Positions 14,057 to 20,530 of a DNA stretch of 20,530 nt are shown piece after piece (the stretch's first letter is position 1; each line of letters opens with the position of its first letter). The stretch comes from Deltaproteobacteria bacterium. Lineage in GTDB: Bacteria; Desulfobacterota; Desulfobulbia; Desulfobulbales; VMSU01. The position numbers were made by a program, and so were the translations under genes. Under the pieces are notes generated by a model. That model saw only the letters and a program-made list of their open reading frames with translations, was not told the DNA's origin and did no database searches. The stretch lies in contig JAJYJA010000024.1 of assembly GCA_021789795.1 (NCBI GenBank), forward strand, positions 1 through 20,530. The letters run 5' to 3'.

Positions 14057-15181
14057 TTAATTCTTGGTGGTGTGGCAGGCGAAGCAACCGTTGGTGTTGC
14101 CGGGGCTGCCGCCGGCGATCATGGTGGTCATGTCCCAGCGCAGGGCCTCGGGATAGGGGCTGGCGTGGGCCCGGTGGCAGGTGACACACATGACGATTCG
14201 GCCCACCGTGGGATCAGCCAGGTTGGCGCCGGCGGTAGGGGCGACATAGGTGCCCACGGGCACGTTCGGGGTATAGACGTAGGCCGCCTCCTCGTAGCCG
14301 GCGGCATTCGACATCTCGAAATCCACCGGGTGCCGGATCCAGGGGCTGCCCAGGGCGTCGGTGGGGTTGGGTTTCAAACCCTCGTTTACGGCCTGGCCGG
14401 TGTGGAAGATGCCGTGGCATTCGGCGCACAGGTAGCTGATGGTGTGGTTGTTGGACAGGTCGTTGTTGGTTGAGCGCTGGGCTCCGAAATAGACGTTGTG
14501 GTGGCTGGCGGCGGTGGTGGGTTGGAGTTCGTAGTCGTCCGCCTCGTAGCCCTGGATGTTTTTCAGGAAACGGTAAGAGGTGCCCAGCACCCCGGCGGTG
14601 GCGTTGGCCACCCCGGTGGTGTTGGTGTGGTGGGCCTTCTGTATCCCGGTGGCGTCGTGGTTGCCGTGGCAGCCGTAGGTGCCGGCGCAGGACAGGGGAT
14701 GGGTGGCGTCGATGGTGCCCACCTGGTCGTTGGCGGCAAAGCCGGTGGCCTTCCAACCGGGGGGGGCGGTGAGCTTGCTATCTGCGGCACCCAGTTCGAT
14801 GGGGTTGTGGCCGTAGCGCTCGCTCTGAGTGCCAGACTGGGCGCTGGAATTCGAATACCAGAAGTTGCCGCCGGCCAGGGAGGTGTTGCCCGCGCCCCCA
14901 TAGACGGGGGCAACGGTGTCCAGCACGTAGGGAATGGTGCCGGCCACCGTCCCCAGGCCGACGGCGTTGGTGCCGGTGTGGCAGCCTAGGCAACCGGTCT
15001 TCAACAGGAAATCCTGGGGGGTGTAGGTCACCCCGAGCTGGCCGAGCTGACTGGCGTGCATCACGTGGCAGTTGGAGCACACCCCCATCGGGGCGGCCCA
15101 GACCTCGGAACTTGCCCCCCAGAGCGCCACCGCCATGACCCCGAGCCGCGCCACCGCCTTGATCCGCCAGATTTTGTTCAT
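14057..15181 (-). CDS. OmcS-like six-heme secreted cytochrome c (copy 2)
   Basis: A 374-residue cytochrome with a Sec signal peptide (MNKIWRIKAVARLGVMAVALWGASSEVWAA, cleavage near residue 30). CXXCH motifs are at residues 35-39, 64-68, 252-256, 332-336 and 366-370; the third position is CX5CH (C165, C171-H172, SCAGTYGCHGNHD). Features shared with Geobacter OmcS, from memory: CHVMHAS, GGNF, GHNP, LTAPPG, SYRFL, CHGIFH, RHPVD, CHRAHASPYPEALRWD, and a last heme four residues from the end. Copy 1 at 1636-2745 has the same layout. The ATG at 15181 is chosen over the upstream alternative because it has a strong GGAGG eight bases away and starts the signal peptide. It follows the response-regulator gene by 83 bases and is the first cytochrome of the operon. 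Likely role: extracellular electron carrier, possibly polymerising into a nanowire. Confidence 0.92.
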   Translation of the reverse strand: MNKIWRIKAVARLGVMAVALWGASSEVWAAPMGVCSNCHVMHASQLGQLGVTYTPQDFLLKTGCLGCHTGTNAVGLGTVAGTIPYVLDTVAPVYGGAGNTSLAGGNFWYSNSSAQSGTQSERYGHNPIELGAADSKLTAPPGWKATGFAANDQVGTIDATHPLSCAGTYGCHGNHDATGIQKAHHTNTTGVANATAGVLGTSYRFLKNIQGYEADDYELQPTTAASHHNVYFGAQRSTNNDLSNNHTISYLCAECHGIFHTGQAVNEGLKPNPTDALGSPWIRHPVDFEMSNAAGYEEAAYVYTPNVPVGTYVAPTAGANLADPTVGRIVMCVTCHRAHASPYPEALRWDMTTMIAGGSPGNTNGCFACHTTKN

Positions 15182-15264
15182 GTCTCTTGCCTCCTTCAGT
15201 GTCAGTGTGGTTCTGGTAAGGGCTTGCATGATTTTTTTTATCCGTCATTTCATTACGGTTTTCG

Positions 15265-16665
15265 TCATACGTTGCGCCGCCAGCGGGCGTGCACGATGCC
15301 GAACTTCCTGATCTTGTGGTTCAAGACCCGGGGGCTGACCCCCAGGAGCCGGGCGGCGTCCTTCTGGATCCACAGGGTCTTGTCCAGGGCGGCCAGGATG
15401 GTCTCCCGCTCGTGGTTCAGCAGACTTAGCCCGTTGGCAGGCTCCGGGGACGGGCCCGCGTCCGGGCCGGACGGGGCCGGGGCCTCGGCCAGGGCCGGGC
15501 GGCGTTCGGCGGGGAGCAGGAAGTTTTCGGCGGTGATCAGCGGCCCCTCCTCCAGCAGCAGGGCCCGTTCGATGGTGTTGGCGAGCTGGCGGATATTGCC
15601 CGGCCAGGAGTAACGGCTGATGGCCTCCAGCACCTCGGGGGCGAAGCCCTCTTTCCGGGTGCGCATGGAGCGCCCAATCTTCTCCAGCAAAAAGTGCGCC
15701 AGGGGTGCCAGGCATTCGTGCCGGTCGCGCAGGGGCGGCACCCGGATGGGCAGGACGTTGATCCGGTAGAACAGATCCTCCCGGAAGGCGCCGGTCGCCG
15801 CCAGGGACTCCAGATCCTTGTTGGTGGCGGCGATGATCCGCACATCGACGTGGATGGTGCGGTTGCCGCCCACCCGCTCGAAGGCCTTCTGCTCGATCAC
15901 CCGGAGCAGCTTGGCCTGGAGCCCCAGGCCCATCTCGCCGATCTCGTCTAGGAAGATACTGCCGCCGTTGGCCTGCTCGAAGCGGCCGATGCGCAGCTTG
16001 TCCGCCCCGGTGAACGAGCCCTTCTCGTGGCCGAAGAGTTCGGATTCGAGCAGGGTCTCCTGGATGTTGGCGCAGTTGATGGTGACCAGCGGCTTGGCCC
16101 GGCGGCGGCTGTTGTAATGCACCGCCCCGGCCAGCAGGCTCTTGCCGGTGCCGGTCTCGCCGGTCATCAGCACCGTGGAGTCGGTGGCGGCGAACTTGCG
16201 GATGGTGTCCATGACCCGGCGCATGGACTTGCTTAGGGCCACGATCTTGCCCAGGTCGTAGATCACGTCCTGTTCGTGGCGCAGGTAGTTGATCTCGTTT
16301 TTTAAGCTGACGTTTTCAATCGCCTTGTCGAGGCAGGTCTGGATGGCGAGGGCGGTGTAGGGTTTGACCAGGAAGTCGGCCCCGCCCCGTTTGATGGCCG
16401 AGACCACCAGCTCCGCCTTTTCGGTGCGGCTGGTGAGGATTACCGGGGTGAAGGGGAGGCGGCGGCGCAGGGAGTCGAGGGCCGAAAGCAGGTTGGGATC
16501 GCCGTCTCCCAGGTCGAGGAGCACGATGTCGAAATGCACCAGGGCGATCTTGTTGGCCAGGTCGCGGCCGGCGGTACAGTAGCTGATCTGGTAGGCCCCG
16601 GACAGGGCCTCGGCCAGAAAGTTTCGCCACTGTTCATCGCCTTCGATAACGAGCAGAGACCTCAT
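15265..16665 (-). CDS. NtrC-family sigma-54-dependent response regulator
   Basis: A 466-residue three-domain activator. The receiver domain (1-110) has the phosphoacceptor Asp 51 (IVLLDLG), Thr 78 and Lys 101 (LVKPY); the acidic pocket reads E8-G9-D10, so the second acid of the usual pair is replaced by Gly. The AAA+ domain has Walker A GETGTGKS (169-176), GSFTGA (216-221, the sigma-54 contact loop, with Ser for the usual Ala), Walker B SIFLDEIGE, and AATNKDL. The C-terminal Fis-type helix-turn-helix includes AARLLGVSPRVLNHKIRKFGI. Its ATG overlaps the TGA of the NHL gene (ATGA) with AGGGGG upstream. No sensor kinase gene is in the window. It probably controls this cluster, but I see no convincing -24/-12 promoter in the gaps examined, so its targets are unknown. 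Confidence 0.93.
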   Translation of the reverse strand: MRSLLVIEGDEQWRNFLAEALSGAYQISYCTAGRDLANKIALVHFDIVLLDLGDGDPNLLSALDSLRRRLPFTPVILTSRTEKAELVVSAIKRGGADFLVKPYTALAIQTCLDKAIENVSLKNEINYLRHEQDVIYDLGKIVALSKSMRRVMDTIRKFAATDSTVLMTGETGTGKSLLAGAVHYNSRRRAKPLVTINCANIQETLLESELFGHEKGSFTGADKLRIGRFEQANGGSIFLDEIGEMGLGLQAKLLRVIEQKAFERVGGNRTIHVDVRIIAATNKDLESLAATGAFREDLFYRINVLPIRVPPLRDRHECLAPLAHFLLEKIGRSMRTRKEGFAPEVLEAISRYSWPGNIRQLANTIERALLLEEGPLITAENFLLPAERRPALAEAPAPSGPDAGPSPEPANGLSLLNHERETILAALDKTLWIQKDAARLLGVSPRVLNHKIRKFGIVHARWRRNV

Positions 16666-17816
16666 TCGCCACCCCCTGATTTAGCCTGCCACAGCTTGGG
16701 ATCCCGGTCCGGCAACGGGGGCGCCTTGACCTCGAAGACCTGGGCCCGCTGGTTGAAGAGATCGGCCACGATTACCTGGCCCTGGTGTCCCACCACCACG
16801 TCCACCGGATAGTTGAACCAGCCCGGCCCCCAGCCCCGGCCCCCGAACTCGAAGAGAAACTCGCCGGAGAGGTTGAACATTAGCACGGTATGGCGCATAT
16901 AATCAACAACATAAATACATTTTTTCTTCTCGTCGATGGCCAGCGCCCGGGGCCGGCTCAGCTTGCCGTCCGAGCCGCCCTTGGTGCCGAAGGAGAACAG
17001 GAAATGTTCATGGGGATCAAAGACATATATCTTCGAGGTGTCCTCGCTCAAGAAGAACAGGTCGCCTCGCGCATCGACCGCCAGGTTGCGGATGATCGCC
17101 CCGGCAAATTTCTCGCTCGTTAAGGCGCAAGGTTGGGTCTGCGCCTTGGCCCGGTCAGGGGCCGGGGTCGGTTGGCCGGGGTGGTACTCCCAATGCTTGT
17201 CGATCCCCACCTCGAACCACTCGATGAAGTGGCCGTCGGTGCCCAGGACCAGCACCCGGCTGGTATCCAGGCCGGCGATGTAGAGTTTGCCGTCCGGGGT
17301 TGCCGCCACCCGCTGGGGGGAGAAGTCCTTAAGGCCGGGCGCCACCGAGGCCAGAACGATTTCCCTGACCGGCAGGAAGGCCTGGTTCAAGACCGTAACC
17401 CGGGCCGGCTTGCCCGAGCCGGCGCTCTGCAGGAGGTAGAGGTTGCCCGCCGTGTCCACGCAGCCGCCGGTGGGGGTCTCGATCCCCCGGCCCGTACCCA
17501 GGGAATCCTGGGGAAAATAGTCGGAGCCGTAGTTGATGAAGCGGCTGGGGCCGTTGTTGTTCAGCAGGTAGAGTTCGTCGGAGGTGGGGTCGAAGAACAG
17601 GGCCGAGGGCATCTTCAGGAGATCGCCCCGGTCGTCGCTGGTGAGGACGGTCATCACCTGGGCGTGGAATTTGGGCGCTTCGGCCTGGGGTTTGACGGGC
17701 GGATTGGCCGGGGCGGCCTGGACGGCGGGGAAAAGACAAAGGAAGAGGGTCAGCCAGAGGCAGACGCGCCGGGCGTGAGGATGGTTTGTCGCGGCCTGGC
17801 TTTTACTGCGCAGCAT
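16662..17816 (-). CDS. Secreted NHL-repeat beta-propeller protein
   Basis: A 384-residue protein with a Sec signal peptide (RRVCLWLTLFLCLFPAVQAAPA, cleavage near residue 35) followed by a short Pro-rich linker. The rest shows at least five NHL blades, including MPSALFFDPTSDELYLLNNNG, PRALAIDEKKKCIYVVDYMRHTVLMF and YPVDVVVGHQGQVIVADLFNQRAQVFEV. The last two are classic NHL consensus (P-x-x-hydrophobic-D, then Y-V-x-D-x-x-N/R). No CXXCH is present. Its ATG shares one base with the gmhB stop (TAATG), with a G-run just upstream, and its TGA overlaps the regulator start, so the three genes are translationally coupled. It is not a close copy of the NHL protein at 2717-3604. Role inferred: scaffold or assembly factor for the cytochrome system. 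Confidence 0.86.
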   Translation of the reverse strand: MLRSKSQAATNHPHARRVCLWLTLFLCLFPAVQAAPANPPVKPQAEAPKFHAQVMTVLTSDDRGDLLKMPSALFFDPTSDELYLLNNNGPSRFINYGSDYFPQDSLGTGRGIETPTGGCVDTAGNLYLLQSAGSGKPARVTVLNQAFLPVREIVLASVAPGLKDFSPQRVAATPDGKLYIAGLDTSRVLVLGTDGHFIEWFEVGIDKHWEYHPGQPTPAPDRAKAQTQPCALTSEKFAGAIIRNLAVDARGDLFFLSEDTSKIYVFDPHEHFLFSFGTKGGSDGKLSRPRALAIDEKKKCIYVVDYMRHTVLMFNLSGEFLFEFGGRGWGPGWFNYPVDVVVGHQGQVIVADLFNQRAQVFEVKAPPLPDRDPKLWQAKSGGGE

Positions 17817-18400
17817 TACCCCCCCGGAAACAGGTCGTTGATTATCCAGGCCACCGCCGCTGGCAGGTCTGGCGCCACCTGGTGCGGCCTGACCGTCTGG
17901 CCGGGCCCGAGATACTCCCAGTCACCCCGGCCGTATCCGGTCAGCACCAGGACGCCACGGGCCCCGCAGGCGGCGGCGGCCTTGAGGTCGGACCAGCGGT
18001 CGCCCACCACGTAGGAGCGGGTGAGATCGAGGCCGTGCTCGCTCGCCGCCTGCAGGAATAGCCCCGGTTTTGGCTTGCGGCAGGGGCAGTCGAGCCTGAA
18101 GCGGGCCTCCTTGGCCTCCGGGTGGTGGGGGCAGACATAGATGCCGTCCAGCCGGGCGCCGTCCTCGGCCAGGCGCTGGCGCAGCTCCCGGTGCACCTGG
18201 TCAAGCAGCGACTCGGGGAAATATCCCCGGGCCAGCCCCGACTGGTTGGTCACCACGAATACCGGCACCTGGCGTTCGTTGAGCGCCCTGATCGCCGCCC
18301 CTACCCCCGGCAGGAGCTTAAAGCGGCTTAGGTGGTTGATGTAGCCCATCTGTTCGTTGATGGTGCCGTCCCGATCCAAAAATACCGCCCCGTTGCCCAT
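17816..18400 (-). CDS. gmhB: D-glycero-beta-D-manno-heptose 1,7-bisphosphate 7-phosphatase (GmhB, HAD family)
   Basis: A 194-residue cytoplasmic HAD phosphatase of the ADP-heptose pathway for lipopolysaccharide core. Motif I is FLDRDGTIN (nucleophile and acid/base Asp). Motif II is VVTNQSG with GLARGYF after it. The GmhB zinc site is CPHHPEAK ... DCPCRKPKPG (Cys-x-His ... Cys-x-Cys), and motif III/IV is SYVVGDRWSDLKAA. Length fits the family. The ATG at 18400 is chosen; a longer TTG start at 18418 would add six residues without conserved features, while 18400 has CAGG six bases upstream. It is the first gene of the minus-strand run and overlaps the NHL start by one base. A related histidinol-phosphatase activity is possible for this family, but the zinc site favours GmhB. 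Confidence 0.9.
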   Translation of the reverse strand: MGNGAVFLDRDGTINEQMGYINHLSRFKLLPGVGAAIRALNERQVPVFVVTNQSGLARGYFPESLLDQVHRELRQRLAEDGARLDGIYVCPHHPEAKEARFRLDCPCRKPKPGLFLQAASEHGLDLTRSYVVGDRWSDLKAAAACGARGVLVLTGYGRGDWEYLGPGQTVRPHQVAPDLPAAVAWIINDLFPGG

Positions 18401-18422
18401 AGCTACCTGATTAGTCAATAAA

Positions 18423-18451
18423 AGTCTTCAAGAAAATGTCAGTTGCGTCAA
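18423..18451 (-). promoter_or_regulatory. Candidate promoter for the gmhB-cytochrome operon
   Basis: On the minus strand TTGACG (18451-18446) is followed after 17 bases by AAGACT (18428-18423), placing a start about 15 bases before the gmhB ATG. The -35 matches five of six consensus bases, the -10 only three of six. No other promoter-like pair is better in this gap. Weak call. Confidence 0.28.
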
Positions 18452-18455
18452 TTTG

Positions 18456-18506
18456 GGAGCCGCACGTGAAAAACTTGGACCATTTACCCGCGACGCTTAC
18501 GGCTCC
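18456..18506. repeat. Imperfect palindromic element in the gmhB/rpsB spacer
   Basis: GGAGCCG (18456-18462) and CGGCTCC (18500-18506) are a perfect 7-base inverted repeat. Between them CGCACGTGAAAAAC and ATTTACCCGCGACG continue the dyad imperfectly, around a centre near CTTGGACCA. No T-run follows, so it is not a classic terminator. It resembles REP-like intergenic elements, but copies elsewhere cannot be seen here. Confidence 0.5.
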
Positions 18507-18550
18507 TTATGCCGTCGCCGTGAGGTTTGTTGCCCAGGTTGTTTCCACTC

Positions 18551-18567
18551 GGACGGCTTTGCCGTCC
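18551..18567. repeat. Perfect 7-bp hairpin
   Basis: GGACGGC (18551-18557), a TTT loop, then GCCGTCC (18561-18567). It is a compact stable stem, not followed by a T-run on either strand, in the non-coding spacer about 90 bases before the rpsB promoter. Function unknown: possible RNA structure, protein site or part of a dispersed element. Apart from this, the flanking dyad, the promoters and the rpsB leader, I see no gene in the 393-base spacer 18401-18793. Confidence 0.55.
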
Positions 18568-18656
18568 AGATGTCCGTTATGGTAATCCAAGCCGCCGGTT
18601 TTCGCCAGCCGCTCGGCCCTGGCCCCGGTTTTTTGGCGGCCTGGCGGCCTTGACCC

Positions 18657-18685
18657 TTGAAATAGGCCGGCGGCCGTGGTAAAAG
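18657..18685 (+). promoter_or_regulatory. Candidate sigma-70 promoter of rpsB-tsf-pyrH
   Basis: TTGAAA (18657-18662) and TAAAAG (18680-18685) are separated by exactly 17 bases. Matches to consensus are five of six and four of six. Transcription would begin near 18692, giving a leader of about 100 bases before rpsB. A TTGACC at 18650 is an alternative -35 but has no well-spaced -10. Confidence 0.5.
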
Positions 18686-18720
18686 GACATGTTTTTAATT
18701 TCACACACCCCCAATGTTCA

Positions 18721-18751
18721 GGCCACTGGTGCCCGCTGTGTCGGGCTGGCC
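18721..18751 (+). promoter_or_regulatory. Structured leader hairpin upstream of rpsB, possible S2 autoregulatory element
   Basis: Outer arms GGCCA (18721-18725) and TGGCC (18747-18751) enclose an inner stem GCCCG (18731-18735)/CGGGC (18742-18746) with loop CTGTGT. CTGGT bulges on the 5' side. It sits about 40 bases before the rpsB start, in the mRNA leader. Ribosomal protein S2 is known to repress its own operon through leader RNA in some proteobacteria. I infer the same here from position and shape only. Confidence 0.4.
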
Positions 18752-18793
18752 GCGGGGGTGGAGGGCCAACCAAAAACCGCAAGGAGAACACCC

Positions 18794-19573
18794 ATGTCCC
18801 ACATCACCATGAAGGAGATGCTGATCGCCGGTCTGCATTTCGGTCACCAGACCCGGCGCTGGAACCCCAAGATGAAACCCTATATCTTCGGGGCCCGCAA
18901 CAACGTTTACATCATCAACCTCGACAAAACCCTGCCCCTGTTCAACACCGCCTACGACTTTATCGCCACTCAGGTCGCCAAGGGCAAGAGCGTTCTCTTC
19001 GTCGGCACCAAGCAGCAGAGTCAGGACATCATCCGCGAGGAGGCCAGCCGCTGCGGGATGCCCTACATCAATCACCGCTGGCTGGGCGGCACCCTCACCA
19101 ACTTCCAGACCATCAAGAAGAGCGTTGAGCGGATGAAGACCATCGAGGCCATGATCGCCGACGGTTCCATCCATCAGTACAAGAAAAAAGAGGCCCTGGG
19201 GATGGAGAAGGACCTGGCCAAGCTGGAGAAGGCCTTAGGCGGCATCAAGACCATGAAGTCCCTGCCCGACATCCTGTTCGTGGTCGATCCCCGGCGGGAG
19301 GACATCGCCATTGACGAGGCCGGCAAGCTGGGCATCCCGGTGGTGGCGATCACCGACACCAACTGCGACCCCACCGGCATCGACTACGTCATCCCCGGCA
19401 ACGACGACGCCATCCGGGCCATTCAGCTCATCGTCTCCCGGATCGCCGACGCGGCGCTGGAGGGCGCCAACAACCGGGTCTATGCCTCCGAGGACGGGGA
19501 GGGCAAGCCCGAGCTGCCCGAGGGCATGGCCACCGAGATGGCGGAGCTGACCGCCCAAGAGGCAGCCGCCTAA
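18794..19573 (+). CDS. rpsB: 30S ribosomal protein S2
   Basis: A 259-residue protein with the full S2 signature. It starts MSHITMKEMLIAGLHFGHQTRRWNPKMKPYIFG and contains NVYIINLDKT, LFVGTKQQ, YINHRWLGGTLTNFQTI and LFVVDPRREDIAIDEA, then GIPVVAITDTNCDPTGIDYVIPGNDDAIRAI. It binds the 30S head/body junction late in assembly. The ATG at 18794 is chosen because it begins the conserved N-terminus and has AAGGAGA seven bases upstream; the longer upstream frame runs into the leader. The C-terminus is a short acidic tail ending in QEAAA. It is followed after 22 bases by tsf, the usual bacterial order. Confidence 0.98.
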   Translation: MSHITMKEMLIAGLHFGHQTRRWNPKMKPYIFGARNNVYIINLDKTLPLFNTAYDFIATQVAKGKSVLFVGTKQQSQDIIREEASRCGMPYINHRWLGGTLTNFQTIKKSVERMKTIEAMIADGSIHQYKKKEALGMEKDLAKLEKALGGIKTMKSLPDILFVVDPRREDIAIDEAGKLGIPVVAITDTNCDPTGIDYVIPGNDDAIRAIQLIVSRIADAALEGANNRVYASEDGEGKPELPEGMATEMAELTAQEAAA

Positions 19574-19595
19574 CTAACCTAACCAGAGGTGTAAC

Positions 19596-20189
19596 GTGAA
19601 TATAAGCAGCCAGATGGTAAAAGAGTTGCGGGACAAGACCAACGCCGGGATGATGGACTGCAAGAAGGCGCTGGCGGAGACCAACGGCGACATGGAGCGC
19701 GCGGTTGACTATTTGCGCCAGAAGGGCCTGGCGGTGGCCGCCAAACGGGCCGACCGCTCCACCAGCGAGGGCACTATCGAGACCTATATCCACAGCGGCA
19801 GCAAGCTGGGGGTGATGATCGAGCTGGGCTGCGAGACCGATTTCGTGGCCAAGACCGACGCCTTTGTCGCCTTTGCCAAGGACCTGGCGATGCAGATCGC
19901 CGCCACCAACCCGGTGGCCATCAGCCGGGAGGAGGTGCCGGCCGAGGTGCTTCAGCGCGAAAAGGAGATCTACGTCCAGCAGGCCATCGACTCCGGCAAG
20001 CCGGCCAACATCGCCGAGAAGATGGTGGCCGGCAAGATCGAGAAGTACTACGCCGAGGTCTGTCTGCTGGAGCAGAAGTTCATCAAGGATCAGGAACTCA
20101 CCATTCAAGACAAGTTAAACGAGCTGATCGCCAAGATGGGCGAGAATATCTCGGTCAAGCGTTTCGTCCGCATGCAGGTGGGGGCTTAA
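19596..20189 (+). CDS. tsf: Elongation factor Ts (short form)
   Basis: A 197-residue EF-Ts, the nucleotide exchange factor that releases GDP from EF-Tu. The N-terminal UBA-like domain reads MVKELRDKTNAGMMDCKKALAETNGDMERAVDYLRQKGL. The core then has the EF-Tu contact region GVMIELGCETDFVAKTDAF (the TDFV motif). At about 200 residues it is the short form, lacking part of the second core subdomain of the 280-residue E. coli protein; the short form is common outside the gammaproteobacteria. Translation starts at GTG 19596 with AGAGGTG just upstream, which fits the expected N-terminus. It lies between rpsB (22 bases) and pyrH (37 bases). Confidence 0.97.
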   Translation: MNISSQMVKELRDKTNAGMMDCKKALAETNGDMERAVDYLRQKGLAVAAKRADRSTSEGTIETYIHSGSKLGVMIELGCETDFVAKTDAFVAFAKDLAMQIAATNPVAISREEVPAEVLQREKEIYVQQAIDSGKPANIAEKMVAGKIEKYYAEVCLLEQKFIKDQELTIQDKLNELIAKMGENISVKRFVRMQVGA

Positions 20190-20226
20190 AGGCCGCATCG
20201 ACCGTCATCCTTCGGAGGCAGGCGCC

Positions 20227-20530
20227 ATGCAATCCCAATACCAGCGGGTGCTGTTGAAGCTGAGCGGCGAGGCCCTGATGGGCAACACCGGTTACGGATT
20301 GTGCCCCGACACCCTGGGCTTCGTGGCCCAGGAGGTGAAGCGGCTCACCCGCACCGGGGCGCAGGTCGGCCTGGTGATCGGGGCCGGCAACATCTTCCGG
20401 GGGATGGCCGGGGCCGCCAAGGGCATGAACCGGGTGACCGCCGACCACATGGGGATGCTGGCCACGGTGATGAACGCCCTGGCCCTGGAGGGGGCCTTCA
20501 GTCAGGCGGGCATCCCCACCCGGGTGCTGT
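20227..20530 (+). CDS. pyrH: Uridylate kinase, N-terminal part (cut by window end)
   Basis: The first 101 codons are present. The reading begins MQSQYQRVLLKLSGEALMG, the amino-acid-kinase family start of bacterial UMP kinase, followed by VGLVIGAGNIFRG (phosphate-binding glycine loop) and RVTADHMGMLATVMNALAL (UMP-binding and subunit region). It phosphorylates UMP to UDP as a hexamer in the cytoplasm. The ATG at 20227 has GGAGG about eight bases upstream. The order rpsB-tsf-pyrH is conserved in bacteria; frr would be expected just beyond the window. Confidence 0.96.
   Translation, partial: MQSQYQRVLLKLSGEALMGNTGYGLCPDTLGFVAQEVKRLTRTGAQVGLVIGAGNIFRGMAGAAKGMNRVTADHMGMLATVMNALALEGAFSQAGIPTRVL

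Noticed and set aside
15200..15232. TGGTAAGGGCTTGCA on the plus strand, resembling a sigma-54 -24/-12 promoter
   Set aside because: The GG to GC spacing is nine bases instead of ten, and it points away from the cytochrome gene into the 3' end of the regulator with no plus-strand gene behind it.
15232..15260. T-run beside a CCGT/ACGG stem after the regulator gene, possible terminator
   Set aside because: The T-run precedes the stem on the plus strand and is an A-run on the minus strand, so neither orientation gives stem followed by T-run.
18453..18791. Short open frames on both strands in the gmhB/rpsB spacer
   Set aside because: No Shine-Dalgarno or recognisable domain, and they run across palindromes, the rpsB promoter and its leader; they look like chance frames in GC-rich DNA.

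Overview
The window looks like a high-GC Desulfobacterota (former Deltaproteobacteria) chromosome, possibly a Desulfuromonadia/Geobacter-like or Desulfobulbia-like lineage. This rests on the density of multiheme c-type cytochromes, NHL beta-propellers, an NtrC-type regulator and a short-form EF-Ts. The lineage call is inference; no rRNA marker is present.

Layout. From about 18400 down to the left edge, thirteen genes run on the minus strand with overlaps or gaps of at most 83 bases. In transcription order they are: gmhB (heptose bisphosphate phosphatase), NHL propeller, sigma-54 response regulator, OmcS-like six-heme cytochrome, outer-membrane beta-barrel with a discoidin-like insert, lipoprotein with a CsgG/TolB-N-like domain and a Pro/Ala tail, a second and a third protein with that kind of domain, SurA-like chaperone, a lipoprotein with 42 CXXCH motifs, NHL propeller, a second OmcS-like cytochrome, a YVTN-type propeller lipoprotein, and the first 62 codons of another secreted protein (probably another cytochrome). 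To the right, after a 393-base divergent spacer holding palindromes, a promoter and a structured leader, lies the housekeeping run rpsB-tsf-pyrH on the plus strand (pyrH cut by the window end).

How it may work. The two six-heme cytochromes share with Geobacter OmcS the order of heme motifs and many flanking residues (recalled, not aligned by a tool), so they are candidate subunits of extracellular cytochrome filaments. Around them are a SurA-type chaperone, three propeller proteins, an outer-membrane barrel, several outer-membrane lipoproteins and a very large multiheme lipoprotein. Together these fit a module for exporting, assembling and charging cytochrome filaments for extracellular electron transfer. 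The most unusual points are the third heme motif of both OmcS-like proteins, which is CX5CH instead of CXXCH, the 42-motif lipoprotein, and the trio of CsgG/TolB-N-like proteins beside a barrel with a carbohydrate-binding-like domain. The filament role is inference from family and context.
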